DNA from: an uncultured Thermomonas sp.
GTDB lineage: Bacteria > Pseudomonadota > Gammaproteobacteria > Xanthomonadales > Xanthomonadaceae
Assembly: GCA_946480065.1 (NCBI GenBank)
Contig: CAMLJA010000058.1
Coordinates: forward strand, 1 to 9,702
Length of the DNA stretch: 9,702 nucleotides
Direction: 5' to 3'
The notes under the pieces were generated by a model. It was not told the DNA's origin. It saw only the letters and a list, made by a program, of their open reading frames with translations, and searched no databases. Shown here in pieces: positions 1-6,646 of this stretch (the stretch's first letter is position 1; every line of letters starts with the position of its first letter). The position numbers and the translations under genes were made by a program.

Positions 1-113
1 CCCTGCGCTTCACGCTGGGCATGCTGGGCGAGCTGGCGGCCCAGAAGGCGCTGGACTACCCCACCGCCTCGGTGGCGGTGCAGCGGCTGGCGCAGCTGGC
101 CAGCCGGGGATGA
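1..113 (+). CDS. C-terminal fragment of an unidentified protein
   Basis: The frame whose first whole codon is at 3 stays open to a TGA at 111-113 and gives 36 residues rich in Leu, Ala and Gln, ending in QLASRG. The fragment looks helical and has no motif I can assign to a family. Its reading direction matches the NAD kinase gene 94 nt downstream. I call it a coding end because the frame is open from the window edge, codon third positions are strongly G/C, and it stops just before a clearly non-coding gap. Function unknown; most of the gene lies outside the window. Confidence 0.55.
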   Translation, partial: LRFTLGMLGELAAQKALDYPTASVAVQRLAQLASRG

Positions 114-150
114 CCGGGCCGGCCGGTGCCCGCCGGCGCAGGCCGGACGC

Positions 151-179
151 GGTCGGCGTCGCCACGGGGTGACGCCACC
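151..179 (+). other. GC-rich imperfect hairpin in the gap before NAD kinase
   Basis: The 94-nt gap 114-207 holds GGTCGGCGTC (151-160) facing GACGCCACC (171-179) across a 10-nt loop, which pairs with one bulged base. It follows the upstream stop by about 40 nt and could slow or end transcription from the upstream gene. No T-tract follows, so it is not a classical intrinsic terminator, and GC-rich spacers often pair by chance. The rest of the gap shows only CCGGCC-type repeats and no convincing -35/-10 pair. Confidence 0.25.
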
Positions 180-207
180 GGCCGGCGCGAGCAGGTAAGC
201 TCGGCGC

Positions 208-978
208 ATGACCGCGCCGCGCCTCGCACTGCTCGCCAGCCCCGCCCAGGATGCCCAGGCGGCCCTGGCCGCCCTGTCCGCCCGCCACGGTGGATACGGC
301 GTGGAGGACGCCGACGTGCTGGTCGCCCTGGGCGGCGACGGCTTCATGCTGCAGACGCTGCACCGCCACGGCGCGCTCGGCAAGCCGGTGTTCGGGATGA
401 AGCTGGGCACCGTCGGCTTCCTGATGAACCAGTTCCGCGAGGGCGACGACCTGCTGTCGCGGATCGCCGGCGCCGAGCCCGCGGTGCTGCACCCGCTGGA
501 GATGCTGGCGCAGACCGAGTCCGGCGCCAGCGTGGGTTCCCTGGCCTACAACGAGGTCTCCCTGCTGCGCCAGACCCGCCAGGCCGCGCATGTCTCGATC
601 GAGCTGAACGGGCAGGTGCGGCTGGACGAGCTGATCTGCGACGGCGCGATGGTGGCCACGCCGGCCGGCAGCACCGCGTACAACTTCTCGGCGAACGGAC
701 CCATCCTGCCGCTGGGCGCGAACGTGGTGGCGCTCACCCCGATCGCCCCGTTCCGCCCCCGCCGCTGGCGCGGCGCGGTCCTCAAGTCGGGCACCGAGGT
801 CCGGTTCCGGGTGCTGGATCCGCTGAAGCGGCCGGTCAGCGCCACCGCCGACTCCCACGAAGTGCGCGACGTCACCGAAGTGCTGGTGCGCGAATCCCGC
901 GACCGCCGGGTCACCTTGCTGTTCGATCCCGAGCACAACCTGGAAGAACGCATCCTGAGCGAGCAGTTCTCGACATGA
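208..978 (+). CDS. nadK: NAD kinase, short N-terminal form
   Basis: ATP-dependent NAD kinase (256 aa) that phosphorylates NAD to NADP in the cytoplasm, the only known route to NADP in most bacteria. Visible signatures are the GGDG diphosphate-binding motif at residues 42-45 in [12 protein letters not shown], the NE pair at 115-116 (Y-N-E-V-S), D145-G146, and the long conserved [18 protein letters not shown] block at 151-168. The start is well fixed: an in-frame TAA lies at 196-198, only three codons upstream, and AGGTAA at 192-197 may serve as ribosome-binding site. GGDG therefore sits about 30 residues closer to the N terminus than in the ~290-aa E. coli enzyme, so the N-terminal segment is genuinely short. 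A 45-nt gap leads to the c-di-GMP enzyme gene on the same strand, which suggests co-transcription. ppnK is a synonym. Confidence 0.96.
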   Translation: MTAPRLALLASPAQDAQAALAALSARHGGYGVEDADVLVALGGDGFMLQTLHRHGALGKPVFGMKLGTVGFLMNQFREGDDLLSRIAGAEPAVLHPLEMLAQTESGASVGSLAYNEVSLLRQTRQAAHVSIELNGQVRLDELICDGAMVATPAGSTAYNFSANGPILPLGANVVALTPIAPFRPRRWRGAVLKSGTEVRFRVLDPLKRPVSATADSHEVRDVTEVLVRESRDRRVTLLFDPEHNLEERILSEQFST

Positions 979-1023
979 CGGCCCACCGCGTGCGCGCCCG
1001 CGCGATCGGATGGGGATAGCCGG

Positions 1024-3672
1024 ATGCCGTTCGACCGCCCCGACCAGCTTCCATTCCCGCGGCGCCCGCGCCGGGCCTGGCGGCGGCTGCCTGGCTGGGC
1101 CTGGGCGCTGCTGGTCTGCGTGCTCTGCCTGGGCGCGACCGGCTGGTTCGCGCTGGGCGAACGGGCGCGGGCCCTGCACGAGGCGAACAGGGCGTTCGCC
1201 AGCGACACCGACCGGATCGCCGCGGGCATCCAGGGCAAGCTGGATGCCTGCGAACACCTGATCCGCGCGTTCCAGTCGGTGTTCATGGCCTCCGACGAGG
1301 TGACCCCGGTCGAGTTCGCCCGCGTCTACGCCAACCTGGAGCCGGACGCGCGCCGCACCAGCCTGCAGGCCCTGGCCTATGCCGAGCGCCAGCCCCGCGC
1401 CGACGGCGACCATTTCGTCACCACGATGTTCGCCCCGGCCGCCGGCAACGAGGTCATCCTGGGGCTTGACGTGGTGGACCAGCCTTCCAACCTCAAGGCG
1501 CTGGTGGACTCCCGGGACCATGACCGGATCGAGATGTCGGCACCGTTCCGGCTGCGCCAGAGCGGGGACGGCGCGCGCGCGGTGGACGGCTTCATCCTGC
1601 GCCTGCCGGTCTATACCGGCCGCGCCACGCCTGTCGGCCTGGAGCAGCGCCGGGCGCTGCTGTCCGGTTCCATCGGCGCCTCGTTCCGCATCGCCGACCT
1701 GATCGCCGCCGCGATGCCGGACGATGCCGCCACCGTGGGCGCGGTGCAGGTGCGCGACGTGACCGGCGGCGGCGACCACCTGCTGTACGCCAGCGGCTCG
1801 TTCGCGGACGCCGCCCGCCCCGGCGACGTGCTGGTCCGCGAAATCCGCTTCGGCGGCCGCACGTGGCGGATCGACGTGCGCCGCGCGGAGGCGCTGGCGG
1901 GCGCGGGGGCGTGGCGCGACCTGTTCTGGCTGGGCACGGTGATCAGCCTGCTGCTGGCCGCCCTGACCTGGTCGCTGGTCAGCACGCGCGAACGCGCGAT
2001 CACCCTGGGCGTGGCCATGAGCGAGCGCTACCGCGCCAGCGAGGAGCGCTTCCGCAAGCTCAACGAGCTCCTGCCCACGCTGGTGCTGGTCGCGCGCCGC
2101 GACGACGGGCGCATCGTCTACCGCAACGCCGCCGCGCGCGCGCGGCTACCCGGGGAGACCGACGAAGGCCGCCTGTCCGACCTGCTGGACGCCGACGCCA
2201 TGGCCAAGCTCTGCCAGGACGGCGACGAACCCCTGCGCTCGGCCGACGTGGAGATGCACGATGCCGCCGGCCGTGCGTTCTGGGCCAGCGCCTGGGTGGC
2301 GCCGATCGAGATCGACGAAGACGCCATGTGGCTGGTGGTCGCCAGCGACATCTCCGAGCAGCGGCGGCTGACCGAGCGGCTGAGCTACCAGGCCAGCCAC
2401 GACTCCCTCACCCGGCTGCTCAACCGCCGCGAATTCGAGGCCAGGATCCAGAAGCTGCTGGCGCAGTCGCCGCGCCGCCCGGGCGCGCTGCTGTTCATCG
2501 ACCTCGACCAGTTCAAGCTGATCAACGACACCTCCGGCCACCGCGCGGGCGACGAGCTCCTCGTGCAGCTGGCCAGCATGATGCGCGAGCAGCTGCGCCC
2601 CAACGACCTGCTCGGCAGGCTGGGCGGCGACGAGTTCGGGGTGCTGCTGAGCGGCGTGGGCACGGTGGAATCCGCCATGCTCGCCGCCGAGCGCCTGCGC
2701 CGCAGCCTGGAGGCCTTCGTCTTCACCTGGGAGCAGCGCACCTACATGGTGAGCGCCAGCATCGGCGCGGTGATGCTGTCCGGCGCGTCGACCCTGAAGG
2801 AAGTGTTCGCGCACGCCGACGCCGCCTGCTACCTGGCCAAGGAGGGCGGGCGCAACCGCGTGCACTTCCACTCCGAGGACGACGCGGCGGTCACCCGCCG
2901 CCTGACCGAGATGGAATGGGCCAACAAGCTCCGCGACGCGGTGCGCGACGGCCGCCTGCTGCTCGATTACCAAGAATTGCATGCGCTGCAGGAAGGCGGC
3001 ATGCCCGGCGTGCACGTGGAACTGCTGCTGCGGCTGCGAGAGGAGGACGGGCGGGTGGTGCTGCCCGGCGCGTTCCTGCCGGCCGCCGAGCGCTACGGCC
3101 TGATGCCGATGATCGACCGCTGGGTGCTGCAGGCCGCGCTGGCGCACCTCGACCATCTCCACCCGGCCGGCCGTGAGCTGGCGACCTGCGCCATCAACCT
3201 GTCCAGCGCCAGCCTGGAGGACGAGCAGTTCGTGGATTTCGTGGATGGCCTGCTGGCCGCCCACGGGGTGGACCCGGGGCGCGTGGTGTTCGAGGTCACC
3301 GAGACCGTGGCGATGCGCAATTTCGTCGCCTCCAGCCAGCTGCTGTCGCGGTTGCGCGGCCTGGGCTGCAAGGTCGCGCTGGACGACTTCGGCGCCGGCA
3401 TGTCCTCGTTCGGCTACCTGAAGAACCTGGAGCTGGACATGGTCAAGATCGACGGCAGCTTCGTGCAGGGGCTGGAGCACGACCGCATGTCGCAGTCGAT
3501 CGTGCGCGCGGTGACCGAGATCGGCCACCAGCAGGGGCTGGCGGTGATCGCCGAATGGGTGTCCTCGCCGGCGATGCTGGCGATCCTGCGCACCATGGGC
3601 GTGGACTACGCGCAGGGCTTCACCCTGCATGTCCCCGAGCGCGTGGTGTACCAGCGGGGCAGTGCCGGATGA
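1024..3672 (+). CDS. Membrane CHASE-PAS-GGDEF-EAL c-di-GMP cyclase/phosphodiesterase
   Basis: An 882-aa inner-membrane protein expected to make and/or degrade cyclic di-GMP. Order of parts: basic cytoplasmic N terminus; TM helix about 24-43; periplasmic CHASE-type sensor about 60-290 (R-T-S-L-Q-A-L-A-Y near 111-119); TM helix about 299-320; PAS about 336-450; GGDEF about 453-610; EAL about 630-875. The cyclase site looks intact: D493, N501, D510 and GGDEF at 534-538, with an RxxD product-inhibition site (R525-P-N-D528) at the usual spacing. The phosphodiesterase domain reads E666-L-L instead of E-A-L, but the expected acidic and amide ligands are present: N725, E757, E760, D787-D788, K808, D810, E844 and Q864. 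Both activities are therefore possible. The start at 1024 is the first ATG in frame after NAD kinase's TGA (976-978); no GTG or TTG occurs between them. A weak GGGGAT lies upstream. The stop overlaps the next gene. Confidence 0.93.
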   Translation: MPFDRPDQLPFPRRPRRAWRRLPGWAWALLVCVLCLGATGWFALGERARALHEANRAFASDTDRIAAGIQGKLDACEHLIRAFQSVFMASDEVTPVEFARVYANLEPDARRTSLQALAYAERQPRADGDHFVTTMFAPAAGNEVILGLDVVDQPSNLKALVDSRDHDRIEMSAPFRLRQSGDGARAVDGFILRLPVYTGRATPVGLEQRRALLSGSIGASFRIADLIAAAMPDDAATVGAVQVRDVTGGGDHLLYASGSFADAARPGDVLVREIRFGGRTWRIDVRRAEALAGAGAWRDLFWLGTVISLLLAALTWSLVSTRERAITLGVAMSERYRASEERFRKLNELLPTLVLVARRDDGRIVYRNAAARARLPGETDEGRLSDLLDADAMAKLCQDGDEPLRSADVEMHDAAGRAFWASAWVAPIEIDEDAMWLVVASDISEQRRLTERLSYQASHDSLTRLLNRREFEARIQKLLAQSPRRPGALLFIDLDQFKLINDTSGHRAGDELLVQLASMMREQLRPNDLLGRLGGDEFGVLLSGVGTVESAMLAAERLRRSLEAFVFTWEQRTYMVSASIGAVMLSGASTLKEVFAHADAACYLAKEGGRNRVHFHSEDDAAVTRRLTEMEWANKLRDAVRDGRLLLDYQELHALQEGGMPGVHVELLLRLREEDGRVVLPGAFLPAAERYGLMPMIDRWVLQAALAHLDHLHPAGRELATCAINLSSASLEDEQFVDFVDGLLAAHGVDPGRVVFEVTETVAMRNFVASSQLLSRLRGLGCKVALDDFGAGMSSFGYLKNLELDMVKIDGSFVQGLEHDRMSQSIVRAVTEIGHQQGLAVIAEWVSSPAMLAILRTMGVDYAQGFTLHVPERVVYQRGSAG

Positions 3673-4586
3673 GCGCGCCAGTGCCATCGCCGGCACCGGC
3701 GTCGCTGGTGGTGGCCATCACCACCCGGGCGCTGTTCCACATGGAGGACAGCCACGCCCTGTTCGAGCGCGAGGGCATCGACGCCTTCGCCGACTACCAG
3801 CGCCGGCACGAGGACGACGTGCTGGAGCCGGGGATCGCGTTCCCGCTGGCGCGCAAGCTGCTGGGCCTGAACCGCGGCGCAGCGGCGGACGCGCCGCGGG
3901 TGGAGGTGATCCTGCTGTCGCGCAACTCGGCCGACACCGGGCTGCGGGTGTTCAATTCGATCCAGCACCACGGCCTGGACATCCGCCGCGCCACCTTCAC
4001 CTCCGGCGCGCCGGTGTGGCCCTACATCCGGCCGTTCGGCGCGCAGCTGTTCCTGTCGGCCAATCCGGAGTCGGTGCGCGCGGCGCTGGAGGCCGGGGTG
4101 GCCGCGGCCACCATCCTGCCGGCGCGCGCGGGCGAGTCGCGCCACGACCAGCTGCGCATCGCCTTCGACGGCGACGCGGTGGTGTTCGGCGACGAAAGCG
4201 AGCGGGTCTCGCGCGAGCGCGGGGTGGAGGCGTTCGGCGCGCACGAGCGGGAGCGCGCGCGCGAGCCGCTCTCGGGCGGGCCGTTCCGCGGCTTCCTGGG
4301 CGCGCTGCACGCGCTGCAGGCCGCGTTCCCGCCCGGGGACCGGGCGCCCATCCGCACCGCGCTGGTGACCGCGCGCTCGGCGCCGGCGCACGAGCGGGTG
4401 ATCCGCACCCTGCGCGAGTGGGGCGTGCGGCTGGACGAGGCGCTGTTCCTGGGCGGGCGCGAGAAGGGGCCGTTCCTGCAGGCGTTCGGCGCCGACATCT
4501 TCTTCGACGATTCCCCGCACAACATCGATTCCGCCCGGAGGCACGTCGCCGCCGGGCACGTGCCGCACGGCGTGGCCAACGACTGA
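3669..4586 (+). CDS. Cytosolic 5'-nucleotidase, NT5C1 type
   Basis: A 305-aa cytoplasmic protein of the cytosolic 5'-nucleotidase I family (Pfam 5_nucleotid, PF06189), which hydrolyses nucleoside monophosphates such as AMP to nucleoside and phosphate. Family signatures are A-I-T-T-R-A-L-F at 16-23 with HMEDSH at 24-29, SRNSADTGLRVFNS at 84-97, FDGDAVVFGDESE at 166-178, TARSAPAHERV at 234-244, K266 and FFDD at 278-281. In haloacid-dehalogenase terms D167/D169 would be nucleophile and acid, K266 motif III, and D280-D281 the metal-binding motif IV. I start at ATG 3669 because it overlaps the stop of the upstream gene as ATGA; the frame is open further upstream, to 3555, but that stretch lies wholly inside the EAL coding sequence. 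The ATGA overlap implies translational coupling. The substrate cannot be told from sequence. The stop TGA directly abuts the convergent neighbour's stop. Confidence 0.9.
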   Translation: MSAPVPSPAPASLVVAITTRALFHMEDSHALFEREGIDAFADYQRRHEDDVLEPGIAFPLARKLLGLNRGAAADAPRVEVILLSRNSADTGLRVFNSIQHHGLDIRRATFTSGAPVWPYIRPFGAQLFLSANPESVRAALEAGVAAATILPARAGESRHDQLRIAFDGDAVVFGDESERVSRERGVEAFGAHERERAREPLSGGPFRGFLGALHALQAAFPPGDRAPIRTALVTARSAPAHERVIRTLREWGVRLDEALFLGGREKGPFLQAFGADIFFDDSPHNIDSARRHVAAGHVPHGVAND

Positions 4587-5153
4587 TCAGTCGATCGCCG
4601 GCGCCGGCAGCTGGCGGATGTCGACCAGCCGCCAGCGCAGGCCCTGGCGCCGGAACTCGGCGACCACCCGGCCGCCGTCGCCGGCGCGCGCGGTGGCGGT
4701 GAAGCGCGAGGCGGACTCGTAGCGCCCGCTGGCGTCGCGCAGCGGGTCCGGCGGCACCGGCTCGCCGTAGGCATCGCCGTCCACGGTCTGCCCGGTGGCG
4801 CGCTTCCAGGTGGCGCGCCCCTGCAGCAGGCCGGCCAGGCCCACCGGGGTCACCAGCGCGTCCACCGCCACCCCGCCCACCGCCTGCGCCAGCTGCCGCC
4901 CGAAGTTGCCCAGCAGGCCGCCGGCGTCGGCCTCGGCGCCCGCGCGCCGGGCCAGCGCGTCCTCCAGGTGGGCCTTGAGGTTGCGCCGCAGCGCGGGGAA
5001 GTCGACGTGCCGCTCCAGCGCGGCCATGTCCTGCTCGGCCAGGGCCGCGCGGATGCCGCGGATCGCCAGGTACGGCCCGGCGGCGACGTAGGCCAGCAGC
5101 AGCACGGCAAGCACGGCCAGGGCGATGGCGGGGCGTCGCAAGCCACGGGGCAT
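4587..5153 (-). CDS. DUF2939-type protein with one N-terminal membrane helix
   Basis: A 188-aa protein with a basic N terminus (MPRGLRR) and one hydrophobic helix at about 8-26, so it is probably anchored in the inner membrane with the rest in the periplasm, or exported. The region after the helix, AGPYLAIRGIRAALAEQDM (25-43) followed by V-D-F-P-A-L-R-R-N-L-K (50-60), fits my memory of the DUF2939 family (PF11159), small proteins of unknown function common in proteobacteria. No catalytic motif is visible, and no cysteine suggests a lipoprotein. AGGA lies 6 nt before the ATG at 5153. It follows sbcB by 43 nt and is probably the last gene of that transcription unit. Its stop touches the convergent 5'-nucleotidase stop with no spacer. 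Family assignment is from memory; function is unknown. Confidence 0.8.
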   Translation of the reverse strand: MPRGLRRPAIALAVLAVLLLAYVAAGPYLAIRGIRAALAEQDMAALERHVDFPALRRNLKAHLEDALARRAGAEADAGGLLGNFGRQLAQAVGGVAVDALVTPVGLAGLLQGRATWKRATGQTVDGDAYGEPVPPDPLRDASGRYESASRFTATARAGDGGRVVAEFRRQGLRWRLVDIRQLPAPAID

Positions 5154-5196
5154 GGGCGGTCCTGGTCGGTGGAGGGCAGGTCGAGTCTAGCCGCGC

Positions 5197-6642
5197 TCAG
5201 CCGAGGCTGGCGTCGAGGCCGTCGCCCCAGGCCTGCAGGCGGTCCAGCAGCGCCAGGCGGCCGTGGTCGCCGGCGTGCGCCGCGCGCAGCTCGCCCAGCT
5301 GGGCGCGGAAGGCGGCCAGGTCCAGCTCGGAACCACCGTCGCCCTCGCGCAGCCGGCGGCGCCGGTAGTCGTCCCAGCGCCGGCGCTCGTCGGGCAGCAG
5401 CGTCTCCGGCCAGTTGCGGGCGCGGTAGCGGAACAGCAGTTCGGGCAGGCGCGGGTCGCGGAACGCGTACTGTGCCTTCGCCAGCAGGTGGGGCGGGGTG
5501 CCGCGGACCTGCGCCAGCAGGCGCTTGTCGGCGTCGCCCAGGAAGCCGTCGTAGAGCGCGGCGTCCACGTCCACCGGGCCCGCCGGGCGCTCGCGCGCGA
5601 ACACCCGGCGCACCTTCTCCGCCAGCGCCGGCCCGGCGGCGCGCAGGCGCGCGGCCCGTGCCGCCACGTCGCCCGGGTCGATCGCCAGGCGCTGGAAGTC
5701 CGCGTCGCGCAGGTGGTCCCAGGCCACCAGCGCCGGGCACTTGTTGGTGTGCACCAGCTTCAGCGGCACCCGCGCCTCGCCTTCCGGGAGGTCGGCCTGG
5801 CGCGCGTACAGGCGGCTGGCGATCGCCTCGACGTCCAGGTCCAGCAGCAGGTCCGGATCGCCGGCCAGGTCGAACACGATCACCTGCGAGTCGATCTGCG
5901 GGTGGCGCGCCAGCGGGAGCACCGGTGCCGCGCACAGGCGCGCGGCCGGGAAGCGCTGCGACACGTGCAGCACCGGCGTCATCGCCACCACGTCCAGCAG
6001 CGAGGCGGCGTGGCGCTTGTCGCGCAGGCGCAGCGCGTACTCCCACAGCCGCGGCTGGTGGCGGCGGAACAGCCGCGCCACGCCGATCAGCGCGCGCACG
6101 TCGCTGAGCGCCTCGTGCGCGGCGCCCACGCGCAGGCCGTTGTCCTCGGCCAGGTGTTCCAGCCGGAAGCTGGTGCCGCCGCCGTCCTCGCGCGGCCGCC
6201 AGGCGATGCCCTCGGGGCGCAGCGCGTGCATCAGCCGCAGCGCGTCCAGCAGGTCCCAGCGCGAATTGCCGCCGCGCCACTCGCGCTCGTACGGGTCGTG
6301 GAAGTTGCGGTACAGCCCGTGGCGCACGAACTCGTCGTCGAAGCGCAGCGAGTTGTAGCCGGCGCTGCAGGTCTCCGGCCGGCCCATCTCCTCCACCATC
6401 CGCGCGAACGCCGCCGCCTCGTTGACGCCGTCGCGCAGCGCGTCCTGCGGGGCGATGCCGGTCACCAGCGTCGCCTGCGGCGAGGGCAGCAGGTCGTCGG
6501 CCGGGCGGACGAAGAACGAGATCGGCTCCTCGACCTCGTCCAGCGCGGCGTCCGTGCGGATCGCCGCGAACTGGGCGATGCGCGTGCGCCGCGGGTCGCT
6601 GCCAAACGTCTCGAGGTCGTAGAACAGGAAGCTGGCGGTCAT
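5197..6642 (-). CDS. sbcB: Exodeoxyribonuclease I
   Basis: A 481-aa exonuclease I that degrades single-stranded DNA 3' to 5' in recombination and mismatch repair. It has the DEDDh exonuclease fold: D9 and E11 in FLFYDLETFG, D102 in GYNSLRFDDEF, and H176 with D181 in HEALSD. The spacing matches the E. coli enzyme (475 aa, with D15, E17, D108, H181, D186, from memory). The following TGIAP segment (61-65) and the long C-terminal half, including RNWPETLLPDERRRWDDY, also fit the ExoI-specific SH3-like and helical parts. I chose ATG 6642 rather than an upstream in-frame ATG at 6687, because the latter adds 15 residues encoded inside kmo and absent from the family. The start is 4 nt beyond the kmo stop, so it is probably read from the same mRNA and coupled to kmo. 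GGA about 8 nt upstream is a weak ribosome-binding site. Confidence 0.95.
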   Translation of the reverse strand: MTASFLFYDLETFGSDPRRTRIAQFAAIRTDAALDEVEEPISFFVRPADDLLPSPQATLVTGIAPQDALRDGVNEAAAFARMVEEMGRPETCSAGYNSLRFDDEFVRHGLYRNFHDPYEREWRGGNSRWDLLDALRLMHALRPEGIAWRPREDGGGTSFRLEHLAEDNGLRVGAAHEALSDVRALIGVARLFRRHQPRLWEYALRLRDKRHAASLLDVVAMTPVLHVSQRFPAARLCAAPVLPLARHPQIDSQVIVFDLAGDPDLLLDLDVEAIASRLYARQADLPEGEARVPLKLVHTNKCPALVAWDHLRDADFQRLAIDPGDVAARAARLRAAGPALAEKVRRVFARERPAGPVDVDAALYDGFLGDADKRLLAQVRGTPPHLLAKAQYAFRDPRLPELLFRYRARNWPETLLPDERRRWDDYRRRRLREGDGGSELDLAAFRAQLGELRAAHAGDHGRLALLDRLQAWGDGLDASLG

Positions 6643-6646
6643 GCGG

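Noticed and set aside
196..201. TAAGCT as a possible -10 box for the NAD kinase gene
   Set aside because: No acceptable -35 hexamer lies 16-18 nt upstream and the position would give a nearly leaderless mRNA; a single hexamer is too little evidence.
975..1019. A 14-codon frame starting ATGA over the NAD kinase stop, possibly a leader peptide
   Set aside because: It has no ribosome-binding site of note, an Arg/Ala-rich sequence with no family resemblance, and such short frames arise often by chance in GC-rich gaps.
10..1779. A 589-codon open frame on the minus strand across NAD kinase and the CHASE region
   Set aside because: It lies antisense to two well-supported genes; its Arg/Gly/Ala/Pro/His-rich composition is typical of GC-rich shadow frames and it has no recognisable motif. 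The same applies to the long opposite-strand frames at 2146-3696, 3606-4568, 4968-6107, 5263-6801, 6641-8023 and 7938-9143.
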